Origin: Corynebacterium sp. BD556
Lineage (GTDB): Bacteria; Actinomycetota; Actinomycetes; Mycobacteriales; Mycobacteriaceae
Length of the DNA: 64,000 nucleotides
Assembly (NCBI RefSeq): GCF_038452275.1
Contig: NZ_CP141643.1
Location: 930,001 to 994,000, forward strand
Reading direction: 5' to 3'
Below are positions 38,083 through 48,049 of this stretch, in pieces; the stretch's first letter is position 1, and every line of letters starts with the position of its first letter. The position numbers and the translations under genes are program-made. The notes beneath the pieces are model-generated. The model did no database searches, was not told where the DNA came from, and was given only the letters and a program-made list of their open reading frames with translations.

Positions 38083-40881
38083 TTAAGAACGCGGCACCTC
38101 AACCATTTCGTAGACCTGGACGATGTCATCGACCTGGATGTCCGGGTAGGACAACACCATGCCGCACTCGTATCCCTTATCCACCTCAGTGACGTCATCT
38201 TTCTCCCGCCGCAGCGACTGAATCGTCGCGTCCGGGGTGATGACGTTGCCGTCGCGGACCAGGCGGCACTTCGCGTTGCGGCGCACCTTGCCCTCAGTGA
38301 CCATGCAACCGGCGATGAGTCCGACAGCAGAAGCCTTGAAGATCTGGCGGATCTCGGCGGCGCCGATTTCCTTCTCCTCGTAGATCGGCTTGAGCATGCC
38401 CTTCAGCGCATTCTCCATATCCTCGATGACCTGGTAAATCACCGAGTAGTAGCGGATCTCCACGCCCTCATTGTTAGCCTCCTCGGTCGCCTTGCCTTCA
38501 GCACGAACATTAAAGGCGACGATGATGGCGTCGGAAGCATTTGCCAATACGACGTTGGTCTGTGTCACAGCGCCGACACCGCGGTCGATGATGTTGACCT
38601 CGACCTCGTCGTCGATATCCAACTTGAGCAGGGCTTCCTCCAAGGCTTCCACCGAACCGGCGTTGTCGCCCTTGAGGATAAGGTTGAGCTGGTCCGTCTC
38701 TTTGAGAGCCTGATCCAGATTTTCCAAGGACACCCGCTTTTTGGTGCGCGCCTGCATAGCGGAGCGCATCCGTGCATCACGCTGGGCCGCGATCTGGCGG
38801 GCAACACGGTCATCTTCGACCACCAACAAGTTATCGCCAGGGCCGGGCACACCGCTGAGACCCTGCACCTGCACCGGCCGGGACGGGCCAGCGACCTCAA
38901 CATCGTTGCCCCATTCATCAACCATACGACGCACACGACCGTAGCTGCCGCCGACCACAATGGAGTCACCGACGCTCAACGTGCCGCGCTGCACAATAAC
39001 GGTGGACACCGGACCACGGCCGCGATCCAGGTGGGACTCAATGGCAATACCCTGCGCGTCCATGTCCGGGTTGGCCCGCAAATCAAGCGCAGCATCTGCG
39101 GTCAGCAAAACAGCTTCAAGCAGCTCATCGATACCGGTACCCAGCTTGGCGGAGATGTCAATAAACATCGTGTCACCGCCGTACTCCTCAGGCACCAAGC
39201 CATACTCGGTGAGCTGGCCGCGAATCTTCTCCGGCTGAGCCTCGGGCTTGTCCACCTTGTTCACTGCCACAACAACTGGAAGATCCGCTGCCTTGGCATG
39301 GTTGATCGCCTCGACGGTTTGAGGCATAACGCCATCGTCGGCAGCGACGACCAAGATGGCCAAATCGGTGGACTTAGCGCCGCGGGCACGCATGGCCGTA
39401 AACGCCTCGTGGCCCGGGGTGTCTAAGAAGGTAATCTTGCGTTCCTCGTCCTCAAGGGTAACTGAGGTTTGGTAAGCGCCGATTCCCTGCGTGATGCCGC
39501 CAGCTTCGCCCTTTCCGACGTTCGCGCGCCGGATCGAGTCAAGCAAGCGGGTCTTGCCGTGATCAACGTGACCCATGACAGAGACCACCGGCGGACGGAA
39601 CTCAAGGTCCTCGTCGTCGCCTTCGTCGGCACCAAACTGTAGGTCGAAGGACTCCAAAAGCTCACGGTCCTCGTCCTCCGGGGAGACAACCTTGACCTCA
39701 TAGTTAATCTCCGCGCCCAAAAGCTGCAAAGTTTCCTCAGAAACGGACTGGGTCGCAGTCACCATCTCACCCAAATTGAACAGGGCCTGAACCAGGTTCG
39801 ATGCGTCAGTACCGATCTTCTCAGCGAAGTCAGACAGGGTCGCACCCTGGCGAAGGCGCACTACCGTGCCTCCACCGTCGGGCAGGCGAACGCCGCCGAC
39901 GACGTTCGGTGCGTGCAGATCTTCATACTCGTTGCGCTTCTGGCGCTTCGACTTACGCCCACGGCGAGGCGCGCCACCCGGACGTCCGAAAGCACCTGCG
40001 GTGCCGCCGCGGCGGCCACCACGACCACGGAATCCCCCGCCGCCGCGCGGACCACCCGGCGCACCCGGACCTCCCGGGCCACCGGAGCCCCGCCCGCCGC
40101 CGCCACCACGGGCAGGAGCGGACTTCGACGGCATCTGCGCCGGGTTCGGCGCCATATCAGAAGGCGAGGGCCCGCGGCGTGCTCCGCCGCCACCTGGGCG
40201 CTGTCCGCCGCGCTCGCCACCGGGCCGCGGCGCACCAGGCCGCGGCGCGCCGGCGCCAGCGCCACGTCCGCGCCCGGGAGCGCCACCCTGCCCGGCAGCG
40301 CCGCCGCGTCCACCGGGTCGCGGTGCGGGGCGCGCAGCGCCAGTGTTGGAAGAAAACGGGTTGTTAGCCACACGCGGGCGACCGCCAGGCTTAGGCATCG
40401 GACGCGGCATTGCTCCCGGAGTCGGCCCGCCCTTCCCGGCCTGGCCAGATGCAGGCTTGGAAGCCTCCTGCCCGGGCTTCGCGGCCGCAGGCTTAGGCGC
40501 TGCTGGTTTTTCAACGCCAGGTTTAGGCGCGCTAGCCGTTGCCGTTGCAGGCTTCTCAGCAACGGGCTTGGGAGCGGAAGCTGCCGGTTTGGGTGCGCCC
40601 GGCTTCGGGCCAGCGCCCGGCTTCGGTGCGGCAGACCCCGGTTTGGGGGTCGCGGTCGGGGTCGGCTTTGCGGCCTTTTTCTCGCCGGCACCTGCAGCAG
40701 ATTGCTCGCCGGATCCGGACTTCTCCTCGTAGACGGCCCTCATCTTCTTCACCACCGGGGGTTCGATGGTAGATGAGGCGGTTTTGACAAACTCACCTTG
40801 CTCTTTGAGCGTGGCGAGCAGTTCCTTACTTGTTACGCCGAGCTGTTTCGCCAGTTCGTGAACGCGTAGCTTTCCGGGCAC
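38083..40881 (-). CDS. infB: translation initiation factor IF-2
   Basis: A 932-residue GTPase delivering fMet-tRNA to the 30S subunit. A short IF2-N domain at residues 1-50 is followed by about 270 residues of Ala/Pro/Lys and then Gly/Arg/Pro low-complexity sequence, typical of high-GC actinobacteria. The GTPase domain is near 430-600 ([21 protein letters not shown]), then domains II-IV. The start is GTG at 40879-40881 with GAGGAGA upstream. It is part of the rimP-nusA-ylxR-infB-rbfA unit. Confidence 0.98.
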   Translation of the reverse strand: MPGKLRVHELAKQLGVTSKELLATLKEQGEFVKTASSTIEPPVVKKMRAVYEEKSGSGEQSAAGAGEKKAAKPTPTATPKPGSAAPKPGAGPKPGAPKPAASAPKPVAEKPATATASAPKPGVEKPAAPKPAAAKPGQEASKPASGQAGKGGPTPGAMPRPMPKPGGRPRVANNPFSSNTGAARPAPRPGGRGGAAGQGGAPGRGRGAGAGAPRPGAPRPGGERGGQRPGGGGARRGPSPSDMAPNPAQMPSKSAPARGGGGGRGSGGPGGPGAPGGPRGGGGFRGRGGRRGGTAGAFGRPGGAPRRGRKSKRQKRNEYEDLHAPNVVGGVRLPDGGGTVVRLRQGATLSDFAEKIGTDASNLVQALFNLGEMVTATQSVSEETLQLLGAEINYEVKVVSPEDEDRELLESFDLQFGADEGDDEDLEFRPPVVSVMGHVDHGKTRLLDSIRRANVGKGEAGGITQGIGAYQTSVTLEDEERKITFLDTPGHEAFTAMRARGAKSTDLAILVVAADDGVMPQTVEAINHAKAADLPVVVAVNKVDKPEAQPEKIRGQLTEYGLVPEEYGGDTMFIDISAKLGTGIDELLEAVLLTADAALDLRANPDMDAQGIAIESHLDRGRGPVSTVIVQRGTLSVGDSIVVGGSYGRVRRMVDEWGNDVEVAGPSRPVQVQGLSGVPGPGDNLLVVEDDRVARQIAAQRDARMRSAMQARTKKRVSLENLDQALKETDQLNLILKGDNAGSVEALEEALLKLDIDDEVEVNIIDRGVGAVTQTNVVLANASDAIIVAFNVRAEGKATEEANNEGVEIRYYSVIYQVIEDMENALKGMLKPIYEEKEIGAAEIRQIFKASAVGLIAGCMVTEGKVRRNAKCRLVRDGNVITPDATIQSLRREKDDVTEVDKGYECGMVLSYPDIQVDDIVQVYEMVEVPRS

Positions 40882-40990
40882 GTGTCTCCTCTAGGTTATT
40901 GCTAGAAGGCAGTGAGCCCGCAAAGGCTACTGACCTCTAGTCGTTGGCAGTGACTTTCATCGCTGATGCTGCTTCATGGTTGCGTACTCA

Positions 40991-41323
40991 TCAGTGTTCG
41001 GTCTTCCTTACTTCGTGTGGGTCTCCCGCAATGCTTGCGAGGTACGTCCGTACATGACCTAACTCCGCCGGGGCGGACATGCGAAGCGCCCGGGAAAAAG
41101 CCCGGCGCTGCTCCGCCAGCTCGAACGCCTCCCACGTCGGCGTTATCCAAGCTCCCCTTCCGGGAAGCGACCGGGAAGGATCCGCAAGCACCCGACCGGG
41201 TTGCTGCGGATCCTCGACCAGGCGGAGAAGGTGAGAGTCGTGCAGGGTGCGTCGATAAGCAATGCACGTACGGCAACGGATGGCACGCGCGGACTTAGCG
41301 TGAGCCGGCGCGGTTGTCTCCAT
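40991..41323 (-). CDS. ylxR: YlxR (DUF448) family RNA-binding protein
   Basis: A 110-residue protein with the YlxR signature: R-x-C-x-x-C (IRCRTCIA) near the N-terminus and GRGAWI in the middle. YlxR sits between nusA and infB in most Gram-positives and has been linked to RNase P or transcription regulation. ATG 41323 follows an AAAGGAAG site; the frame is open to 41344. Confidence 0.93.
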   Translation of the reverse strand: METTAPAHAKSARAIRCRTCIAYRRTLHDSHLLRLVEDPQQPGRVLADPSRSLPGRGAWITPTWEAFELAEQRRAFSRALRMSAPAELGHVRTYLASIAGDPHEVRKTEH

Positions 41324-41494
41324 CCACTTCCTTTCTGCCCCCAACCCGCGGGCGGGCGGGAAAGACGCGTCTCACATTCTCCGATGTCGCTGGTCGACCA
41401 ATCACCGGGTGGAAATACCGACGTGGCCAGCGTGATTTAAGCCATCAATAATCCTACGCCATCGGCGCCATTTTTTGTACTTGCCCCACTGAGC

Positions 41495-42496
41495 CTATTG
41501 CGCAGCATCGGAATGAATATCAATCTTCCACCCTGTCAGCCGCGCGGCAAGGCGGGCATTTTGCCCCTCCTTGCCAATCGCAAGCGAAAGCTGATAATCC
41601 GGCACGGTCACCCGCGCCATCTGGGCATCGACATCGAGCACCTCAACACGCACCACCTTCGACGGCGCCAACGCATTACCCACGTACTTCGCCGGGTCCT
41701 CGGTGTAGTCAATGATGTCAATCTTTTCGCCGCCGAGCTCCTTCATCACACTGGACACGCGCGAACCGCGAGGCCCAATGCAAGCCCCTTTAGCGTTGAC
41801 GCCCTTGACGTTGGCCCGCACCGCGATCTTGGTACGATGCCCCGCCTCCCGTGCAATCGACATGATCTCGACGGTGCCGTCAGCAACCTCGGGCACTTCC
41901 AAGGCAAACAGGCCGCGCACCAACTCAGGGTGCGTGCGCGACAGGTTCACTGACACGCTGCGATCACTCTTGTTTACCCCCACTACATAAGCCTTCACAC
42001 GGTCGCCATGCTTCAGCCTCTCACCCGGGATCTGCTCCGCCGGCAGCACAATGCCGTCCTGCGGGTCCTTTTCGGTACCAAGTTGAACAACGATGATCCC
42101 GCGAGATTCCGCGGCAGCGTCACGCTGGACAACACCGGAGACAACCTTGCCCTCGAACTCGGAGTATTCGGTAAACACGCGACCGGCGTCCTTTTCGCGG
42201 AGGCGACGCATGATGCCTGCGCGCACCGCAGGAGCGCCCAGACGAGAGAAGTTAACCGGAGTGACGTCCTTTTCACTTTCGGCTTCACCCTCGTCGTTGA
42301 GGGTAACCAAGATGACCGCGACATCACCGGTGTCGGAGTCAATGTCGATACGCGCCTTCTCATTGGGCTGGGCGGGAGTTTCGCGGTACTCCTGGTATGC
42401 GGAGAGCAGGGCTTCCGCGATGGTGGCGAGCATGTCGTCGACAGCAATGCCATGCTGGTTTTCGATCGCTTCCAGCGCACCCAAGTCGATATTCAC
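41495..42496 (-). CDS. nusA: transcription termination/antitermination protein NusA
   Basis: A 333-residue RNA polymerase factor: N-terminal domain, S1 domain (about 130-200) and two KH domains (GVNAKGACIGPRGSRVSSV and LAIGKEGQNARLAARL). The C-terminal acidic repeats of proteobacterial NusA are absent, which is normal for Actinobacteria. The GTG start overlaps the rimP stop. The 170-bp gap to ylxR has no obvious terminator. Confidence 0.97.
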   Translation of the reverse strand: MNIDLGALEAIENQHGIAVDDMLATIAEALLSAYQEYRETPAQPNEKARIDIDSDTGDVAVILVTLNDEGEAESEKDVTPVNFSRLGAPAVRAGIMRRLREKDAGRVFTEYSEFEGKVVSGVVQRDAAAESRGIIVVQLGTEKDPQDGIVLPAEQIPGERLKHGDRVKAYVVGVNKSDRSVSVNLSRTHPELVRGLFALEVPEVADGTVEIMSIAREAGHRTKIAVRANVKGVNAKGACIGPRGSRVSSVMKELGGEKIDIIDYTEDPAKYVGNALAPSKVVRVEVLDVDAQMARVTVPDYQLSLAIGKEGQNARLAARLTGWKIDIHSDAAQ

Positions 42497-43044
42497 TTGT
42501 CTTCCTCTCCAGTGGAGGCCACTTTAGCGACCTCGTCGAACGTTAACCCCGCCAGTTCGGACTCGACCACAGGCGGATTGTTGAACTCCACTTCTACCAC
42601 CGCACCGGCCAGATCGGAAACCGGGAAGGTGAACACCTGCGGGTTTTTCGCCCCGGCCTCAATGAGGGCCACTGTCTTTTCCTCAGCGTCAAGCGCACCA
42701 ACCCGGAAGGTTTGCTCCCTAATGTGAATTAGGCGTCCACGGTTGCGGCGGAAATGGCGAGGGGCGCTCAGCGGCAGGTCCACGCCGGGAGTGGTCACTT
42801 CGAGGGTGTAGCCCGCACCGAAATTCAGTTCGCCAGCTTCTTCTTTGGCGTCGAAAAGGGAACTGATCTCATTGGAGATTTCCTCAAGTTCGTCGAGGCT
42901 CGGGTGGGTGTCGGAGTCAAGTGCGATCACCACCTGCGATTTTTTCCCTGCCTTGACAGTGCGCAGGTCTTCAATGTCCATTCCCCTGCTCTCGGCGAGG
43001 GAACGGATTAGTTCGGTGAGGGTTTCGACTCCAGGAAATGCCAT
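42493..43044 (-). CDS. rimP: ribosome maturation factor RimP
   Basis: A 183-residue 30S assembly factor and first gene of the nusA operon. The segments VVIALDSDTHPSLDELEEISNEIS and YTLEVTTPGVDLPL are typical of RimP. ATG 43044 is chosen; the frame remains open to 43164 but that stretch covers the divergent lipoprotein start. The CAT of this start overlaps an in-frame ATG of the divergent gene, so the two upstream regions are shared. Confidence 0.95.
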   Translation of the reverse strand: MAFPGVETLTELIRSLAESRGMDIEDLRTVKAGKKSQVVIALDSDTHPSLDELEEISNEISSLFDAKEEAGELNFGAGYTLEVTTPGVDLPLSAPRHFRRNRGRLIHIREQTFRVGALDAEEKTVALIEAGAKNPQVFTFPVSDLAGAVVEVEFNNPPVVESELAGLTFDEVAKVASTGEEDK

Positions 43045-43075
43045 GGTCAATACACTATCGTGTAGCGTTTTGCGG

Positions 43076-43879
43076 GTGAAGTTCTCCCACCTTGCGCTTA
43101 TCCCACTGTGTTTGGCTGTGAGCTCCTGCTCCGCGGCAGAGGTACTCGGTCCGCGTCCAAACAAGGAGATCCTCCAGCTCGCCCGCCAGGCGGAGGCAGA
43201 CGCCAGCTCACTTGTCGACGCCCCTGCAACCGCCGAACTTCGCCAGCTTCACGCCGAGCAGCTCTACGCGGAAATCATCCGGGTCTGCGGCACCGACGAT
43301 TCCGGTCAACCCCCACGGTCTTGCCGCGTCGGGGAAAATACGTCCCCCAGCAAAGGCGCAACGGACGCATACACCTTGGCACACAACGCTGCGGCCGCCG
43401 GCGCTGCAGCAGCACAGTCTGTGCCGGCTGAGTCAGTTGCCCTAGTTGTCGCCCAAGCCATCGACACGGCAGCCACCCAGCCACTGGACTTTCCGAAGGT
43501 CAACGTCACCGACGATGCCGATGTAGCTACCGCTCGCGCAATGCTCGACCAAGAGTATGCCTTCGATTACGCGCTCGGGCTATGTGCCGCCTACACCCTC
43601 GACGATGTGGACCAACGAATCATCCAACTTCGCAAGGCCTCCTCTCAGCGCCGCGCCTTCCTCATCGACCTCATCGAGCCTCACGGTGAGCTGCCCGTGT
43701 CAGCACCCGGCTATGAGCTGGGCGAAAACACCCCCACAGACGAGTCCTCAGCCGCCACACTCGTGGAAAAGCTGGCCGAGGACATGGTGTTGCGCTGGCG
43801 CGCCACCGCAGCAACAGCCGAAAGCACCGCGTGGGCGATAGCGGCAATCACCTTAGCGGCGCAAGCACAGTCGGCCTAA
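43076..43879 (+). CDS. putative lipoprotein with ferritin-like DUF4439 domain
   Basis: A 267-residue predicted lipoprotein with signal peptide and lipobox SSC (Cys18 from the GTG at 43076). The mature part is helical and Ala-rich with regularly placed acidic residues, which fits the DUF4439 (ferritin-like) proteins found beside rimP in corynebacteria and mycobacteria. The family call is by pattern and position. ATG 43043 is an in-frame alternative start, and TACACT at 43051-43056 would be a -10 for a short leader. The stop overlaps the proS stop region by 4 bp (convergent). Confidence 0.75.
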   Translation: MKFSHLALIPLCLAVSSCSAAEVLGPRPNKEILQLARQAEADASSLVDAPATAELRQLHAEQLYAEIIRVCGTDDSGQPPRSCRVGENTSPSKGATDAYTLAHNAAAAGAAAAQSVPAESVALVVAQAIDTAATQPLDFPKVNVTDDADVATARAMLDQEYAFDYALGLCAAYTLDDVDQRIIQLRKASSQRRAFLIDLIEPHGELPVSAPGYELGENTPTDESSAATLVEKLAEDMVLRWRATAATAESTAWAIAAITLAAQAQSA

Positions 43880-45636
43880 CCAATCAGCTCGCGCAGCTTC
43901 TCGACGACGTCCCCAGCCGCCACCTCCAGCGTTTCACCACCCCGGATACGTAACTCCACTTTGCCCTCAGCAAAAGCACGCCCCAAAATGACCGCGAAAG
44001 GCATGCCGAGCAACTCGGCGTCTTTGAATTTCACGCCGGGCGAAACCTTCGGCCGATCGTCGAAAACTACCTCCATACCCGCGGCGTCCAGCTCCTCGAC
44101 GAGCGCAAGCCCAGCCTCCATTGCGGCCGAATCCTTGTTAGCCACCGCCACATGCACCTGAAAAGGAGCAATCTCCACGGGCCACACTAAGCCTTTGTCA
44201 TCGTGGCGCTGCTCCGCAACCACCGCCATCATACGAGAGATACCGATGCCGTACGAACCCATCGTCGGGGTGGTGCGCTTGCCGTTTTCATCAAGAATCT
44301 GCACATCCATCGCGTCTGTGTACTTACGGCCCAGTTGGAAAATGTGCCCCAACTCAATACCGCGCGCCAACTTGACGGTGCCGTTGCCGCTCGGTGAAGG
44401 ATCTCCCTCATGAATCTGCGCAGCCTCAACAACATGATCGACCTCGAAATCACGTCCGGCGACAAGCCCGATGGCATGGTACTCGTGCTTGTCCGCCCCC
44501 GCGATCCAGGAACTGCCCTTGACCACGCGCGGATCGGCATAGACCGGAACACCGTTGGCAGACATCGCACGGGGGCCGACATAGCCCTTCACCAAAAAAT
44601 CATGCGCAGCGAAATCATCTTCACCTGCCAACTCAAACGTGGCCGGCTCAAGCGATGCCTCCAAACGCTTCTCGTCCAGCTCACGATCACCCGGAATTAG
44701 CACTACAGCAAGTTGGGGTCCGACCGGCTCACCTTCGTCGTTAAGGACGCGTGGGTCGTTGATCTTGACGACCATGCACTTCAACGTGTCCTTCGCCTCA
44801 GCCTCAATTCCATTAGCTTTCGCCCAAGCCACAAGCGCTTCGATGGTCTCAGCGTTCGGAGTTTCACGATCCTCAGCTTCCGGCAATCCCTCAATGGGCC
44901 TTTCCGCAGGCGCGACGGTGACAACTGCCTCCACATTCGCCGCGTAGTCTCCCGCCGTCGAGACAACAAAAGTGTCCTCACCGTTTTCCGAATACGCCAA
45001 AAACTCCTCCGATGCCGAACCACCCATCGCACCCGAAGTCGCTTTGCAAATCTCGTAGGAAATCCCGACCCGATCAAAGATGCGCTGATAGGTAGCCCGG
45101 TGCTTGGCGTAGGAGTCGTTGAGGCCCTCGTCAGTCATATCGAAAGAGTAAGAATCCTTCATCACGAACTCGCGCCCACGCAAAATGCCGGCGCGGGGGC
45201 GCGCCTCATCGCGGTACTTCGTCTGAATTTGGTACAGCGTGACCGGGAGATCCTTGTAGGAAGAATAAAGATCTTTGACCGCGGCGGTAAACATCTCCTC
45301 GTGGGTCGGGCCCAAAAGCATGTCCGCTCCCTTACGGTCCTTGAGCCGGAAAAGATCATCTCCGTACTCGGACCAACGGTTCGTCAACTCGTAAGGCTCG
45401 CGCGGAAGCAACGCCGGGAAAAGAAGCTCCTGGCCGCCCATCCGGTCCATTTCTTCACGCACCACGCCCTCAATTTTGCGCAGGGTGCGCAGCCCAAGAG
45501 GGAGCCAGGAATACACACCCGGGGCGGCGCGGCGGATGTAGCCCGCCCGGAGAAGAAGCTTGTGGGAAGGAACTTCGGCATCAGCCGGATCTTCGCGCAG
45601 TGTGCGCAGGAAAAGCTCAGACAGGCGTGTAATCAT
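43876..45636 (-). CDS. proS: prolyl-tRNA synthetase
   Basis: A 586-residue class II synthetase of the bacterial type. Motif 1 region, then motif 2 ([21 protein letters not shown] form), then an inserted YbaK-like editing domain (about 230-390) that clears Ala-tRNA(Pro). Motif 3 (GIGISRM) and the anticodon-binding domain follow at the C-terminus. Start ATG 45636. It is divergent from yaaA, 30 bp away. Confidence 0.98.
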   Translation of the reverse strand: MITRLSELFLRTLREDPADAEVPSHKLLLRAGYIRRAAPGVYSWLPLGLRTLRKIEGVVREEMDRMGGQELLFPALLPREPYELTNRWSEYGDDLFRLKDRKGADMLLGPTHEEMFTAAVKDLYSSYKDLPVTLYQIQTKYRDEARPRAGILRGREFVMKDSYSFDMTDEGLNDSYAKHRATYQRIFDRVGISYEICKATSGAMGGSASEEFLAYSENGEDTFVVSTAGDYAANVEAVVTVAPAERPIEGLPEAEDRETPNAETIEALVAWAKANGIEAEAKDTLKCMVVKINDPRVLNDEGEPVGPQLAVVLIPGDRELDEKRLEASLEPATFELAGEDDFAAHDFLVKGYVGPRAMSANGVPVYADPRVVKGSSWIAGADKHEYHAIGLVAGRDFEVDHVVEAAQIHEGDPSPSGNGTVKLARGIELGHIFQLGRKYTDAMDVQILDENGKRTTPTMGSYGIGISRMMAVVAEQRHDDKGLVWPVEIAPFQVHVAVANKDSAAMEAGLALVEELDAAGMEVVFDDRPKVSPGVKFKDAELLGMPFAVILGRAFAEGKVELRIRGGETLEVAAGDVVEKLRELIG

Positions 45637-45666
45637 GGCGGATATACTACCGCTAGGCTAAGGCCC

Positions 45667-46377
45667 ATGCTCATCCTGCTCCCGCCCTCTGAGACGAAAG
45701 CGGCAGGTGGCGAAATGGACGGAATTGACGTCTCCTTTCCCGCCCTCGACCCGATCCGCTCGGAAATCCTGGACGACCTCGCCGTGCTTGATGTTGACAA
45801 GATGATGGCAACACTGAAAATCCCCACCTCCAAACGCAGGGAGGCGGAAGAAAACCGCTCGCTTCGCCACGCCCCCGTAATGCCCGCCATCTACCGCTAC
45901 ACAGGCGTGCTTTACGACGCCCTCTCCGCCCACACCCTCCCCGACCCAGCACTATCGCGCATAGCCATCGGCTCCGCCCTCTTCGGCGTGGTCCGCGCCA
46001 ACGACAGCATCCCACGCTACCGCCTCTCCGGCGCCTCAAAGCTACCCGCCAGAGACGGCAGCTTACCGACGATGAAGACGCGCTGGGGGGCGTCGATAAG
46101 CGACGTGCTCCTCGAAGCGGGCTTCGTAATAGACATGCGCTCCGGCGCCTACCACACCCTCGGCCCCGTACCCGGAGCAACAACAGTACGCGTGGAAACC
46201 GAAAGCAACGGCACACGCAAAGTAATCAGCCACTTCAACAAACACTACAAAGGCGAACTGGCGCGCGCCCTAGCACTCGGGCCCACATGCACCTCCATCG
46301 ACGAGGTAGCCACAGCGGCTCACGAGGCAGGATTCCACGTCGAAATCGCCGACACTCAACTGACCCTGGTGGTCTGA
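45667..46377 (+). CDS. yaaA: peroxide stress protein YaaA (DUF328)
   Basis: A 236-residue member of the YaaA/UPF0246 family, which limits free iron during peroxide stress in E. coli. It starts MLILLPPSETK, the family signature. Other conserved segments are FGVVRANDSIPRYRLSG, DMRSGAY and SHFNKHYKGELARAL. TATACT at 45643-45648 is a likely -10, leaving a leader of only about 12 nt. Reading frames extending upstream through proS are shadows. The 3' end overlaps the convergent DUF559 gene by 22 bp. Confidence 0.93.
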   Translation: MLILLPPSETKAAGGEMDGIDVSFPALDPIRSEILDDLAVLDVDKMMATLKIPTSKRREAEENRSLRHAPVMPAIYRYTGVLYDALSAHTLPDPALSRIAIGSALFGVVRANDSIPRYRLSGASKLPARDGSLPTMKTRWGASISDVLLEAGFVIDMRSGAYHTLGPVPGATTVRVETESNGTRKVISHFNKHYKGELARALALGPTCTSIDEVATAAHEAGFHVEIADTQLTLVV

Positions 46378-47288
46378 AACGCCGCCCGAACCTCCTCAAC
46401 AAACCCGGCCGGATTTGAAAGCAAGTCCTTCGGCCGGTAACGCAAAACCTTGTACCCCTTATTCTCGATACGCTTCTTCCGATCGTTCTCGCGTTTAATA
46501 GTCAATTCTGTGTCGTGCTCATACTTGCTGTCCCCGTCGATCTCAATAAGCAGCCATCCGTCGACAACGAGATCAGCCCGATAGGAACCAATGACGTGCT
46601 GAGGCTCAGGGTCATACCCCGCCTCAATGAGCAAAGCCCGAGCCAAAGACTCAAACGGAGACTCCGACAAATCCGTGGCATATTGCAGACACCTCACCAC
46701 CACTTCTTTGCCTTGAAAAGGCCCCATACGCTGTAGTTCTTTAAGAACCATCGACCTACGCAGCCCCACGCGCAACACCCAATCGAAAGCAACCAAACCC
46801 TCCACAAAGCCGTGCAACCGGGCAATATCAATAGCAGTCCGCGCCGACACAGTCGCCTTGACACCCTCATGCTCATAAGTCTGCCGCTCGCTGAGGCGGA
46901 ACCTTTTCACCGCGTAGTCAGGGTTACTTCTCAAACTGGGCCCCACGCTGCCCTTCGGCGAGGCAACCTCCACCTTCTCTGGCGTCAAGGCAACCACCCA
47001 CATGCCAGCGAAACGCGCCGCTGATCGCCCCACCAACACCGTGGAACGCATACTCCGCCCCACCGCAACAACCTTGACGAACTGCTGCTCATGCCGAGGC
47101 AGTGAATTCCACAAGTCAGTGGGAAAAAGAAACTGAGGGGCAACCGTAATCAGTTCGCCTTCAGCGAGGGAGTTCCACACTTCGTGTCCGCAGGTCAACC
47201 TGCGGGTGTTTAAGATTTGGTCGGCAAGCTGTCGGCGCCGTTTGCGTTCCCTTTCCACTTCCATCGGGTTTCTTCTGTCTTTCCCCAT
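46356..47288 (-). CDS. DUF559-type nuclease-fold protein with AbiEi-like N-terminal half
   Basis: A 310-residue protein. The C-terminal 100 residues match the Vsr/DUF559 PD-(D/E)XK-like fold: SPFESLARALLIEAGYDPEP, RADLVVDGWLLIEIDGDSKYEHD, then a Lys/Arg helix and GYKVLRYRPKDLL. The acidic residues in ADLV and EIDGD are the likely metal site. The N-terminal half (winged helix, then a VGRSAARFAGMW strand region) resembles the AbiEi/toxin-regulator fold often fused to DUF559 in actinobacteria. Activity is unproven. ATG 47288 or an ATG eight codons inside could be the start. No good Shine-Dalgarno. It lies beside a repeat block. Confidence 0.8.
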   Translation of the reverse strand: MGKDRRNPMEVERERKRRRQLADQILNTRRLTCGHEVWNSLAEGELITVAPQFLFPTDLWNSLPRHEQQFVKVVAVGRSMRSTVLVGRSAARFAGMWVVALTPEKVEVASPKGSVGPSLRSNPDYAVKRFRLSERQTYEHEGVKATVSARTAIDIARLHGFVEGLVAFDWVLRVGLRRSMVLKELQRMGPFQGKEVVVRCLQYATDLSESPFESLARALLIEAGYDPEPQHVIGSYRADLVVDGWLLIEIDGDSKYEHDTELTIKRENDRKKRIENKGYKVLRYRPKDLLSNPAGFVEEVRAAFQTTRVS

Positions 47289-47321
47289 GTCTACTTAGAC
47301 TGGCCGAACACTGCATTGGTT

Positions 47322-48000
47322 CCCCAGACTTTCAGGCCGTGATAGCCGTTAGGGGACCTCAGTCACGGGATACCTCGCCACCGCCCGCCGCACACACAAA
47401 ACACCCTGGCGAGATGTCCCCCAACCACTATCCCTCCCCCCGCCGGCCGGCGGCCAACCCCCAGACTTCCAGGCCGTGATAGCCGTTACGGGACCTCAGT
47501 CACGGGATACCTCGCCACCGCCCGCCACACACACAAAACACCCCGGCGAGAAGTCCCCCAACCACTATCCCTCCCCCCGCCGGCCGGCGGCCAACCCCCA
47601 GACTTCCAGGCCGTGATAGCCGTTACGGGACCTCAGTCACGGGATACCTCGCCACCGCCCGCCACACACACAAAACACCCCGGCGAGAAGTCCCCCAACC
47701 ACTATCCCTCCCTCGCCGGCCGGCGAGCCGAGCCAACCCCCAGACCTCCAGGCCGTGATAGCCGTTACGGGACCTCAGTCACGGGATACCTCGCCACCGC
47801 CCACCACACACACAAAACACCCTGGCGAGAAGTCCCCCAACCACTATCCCTCCCCCCGCCGAGCCGGCGGCCAACCCCCCAGACCTCCAGGCCGTGATAG
47901 CCGTTACGGGACCTCAGTCAAGGGATACCTCGCCACCGCCTGCCACACACACAAAACACCCTGGCGAGAAGTCCCCCAACCACTATCCCTCCCCCCGCCG
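47322..48000. repeat. five tandem direct repeats of 137-142 bp
   Basis: The motif AGGCCGTGATAGCCGTT recurs at 47334, 47471, 47608, 47750 and 47889, giving periods of 137, 137, 142 and 139 bp. Units are nearly identical over their full length. Each holds two inverted repeats: CCGTGA/TCACGG about 20 nt apart (one base changed in unit 5), and CTCGCC/GGCGAG about 27 nt apart (intact in all five). Each unit also has a CA-rich spacer and a C-rich stretch. Periods are not multiples of three, so the GTG-started frames inside are unlikely to be coding. There are no variable spacers, so it is not CRISPR. Confidence 0.95.
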
Positions 48001-48002
48001 AG

Positions 48003-48042
48003 TTTATCAATTTATCAACGCGCAGCCTCGACCACGTAGACT
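48003..48042 (+). promoter_or_regulatory. candidate leaderless promoter of the AAA ATPase gene, with direct repeat
   Basis: TAGACT at 48037-48042 is a good -10 and ends 7 bp before the ATG at 48050, so the mRNA may start at the start codon. A direct repeat TTTATCAATTTATCAA at 48003-48018 lies at about the -35 and upstream position and could be an operator. Confidence 0.4.
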
Positions 48043-48049
48043 AATTACC

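Noticed and set aside
44713..45666. N-terminal extension of yaaA running antisense through proS
   Set aside because: The family start MLILLPPSETK is at 45667 with a TATACT element just upstream. The extension is proS antisense.
47322..48000. CRISPR array
   Set aside because: Units of about 138 bp are contiguous with no unique spacers, and no cas gene is nearby.
47613..48039. GTG-started open frames inside the repeat units (products beginning MIAVTGPQSRDTS), one running into the AAA ATPase gene
   Set aside because: The repeat periods (137, 137, 142, 139) are not multiples of three, so the same unit is read in different frames. There is no ribosome binding site. The ATPase has its own family-typical ATG at 48050.
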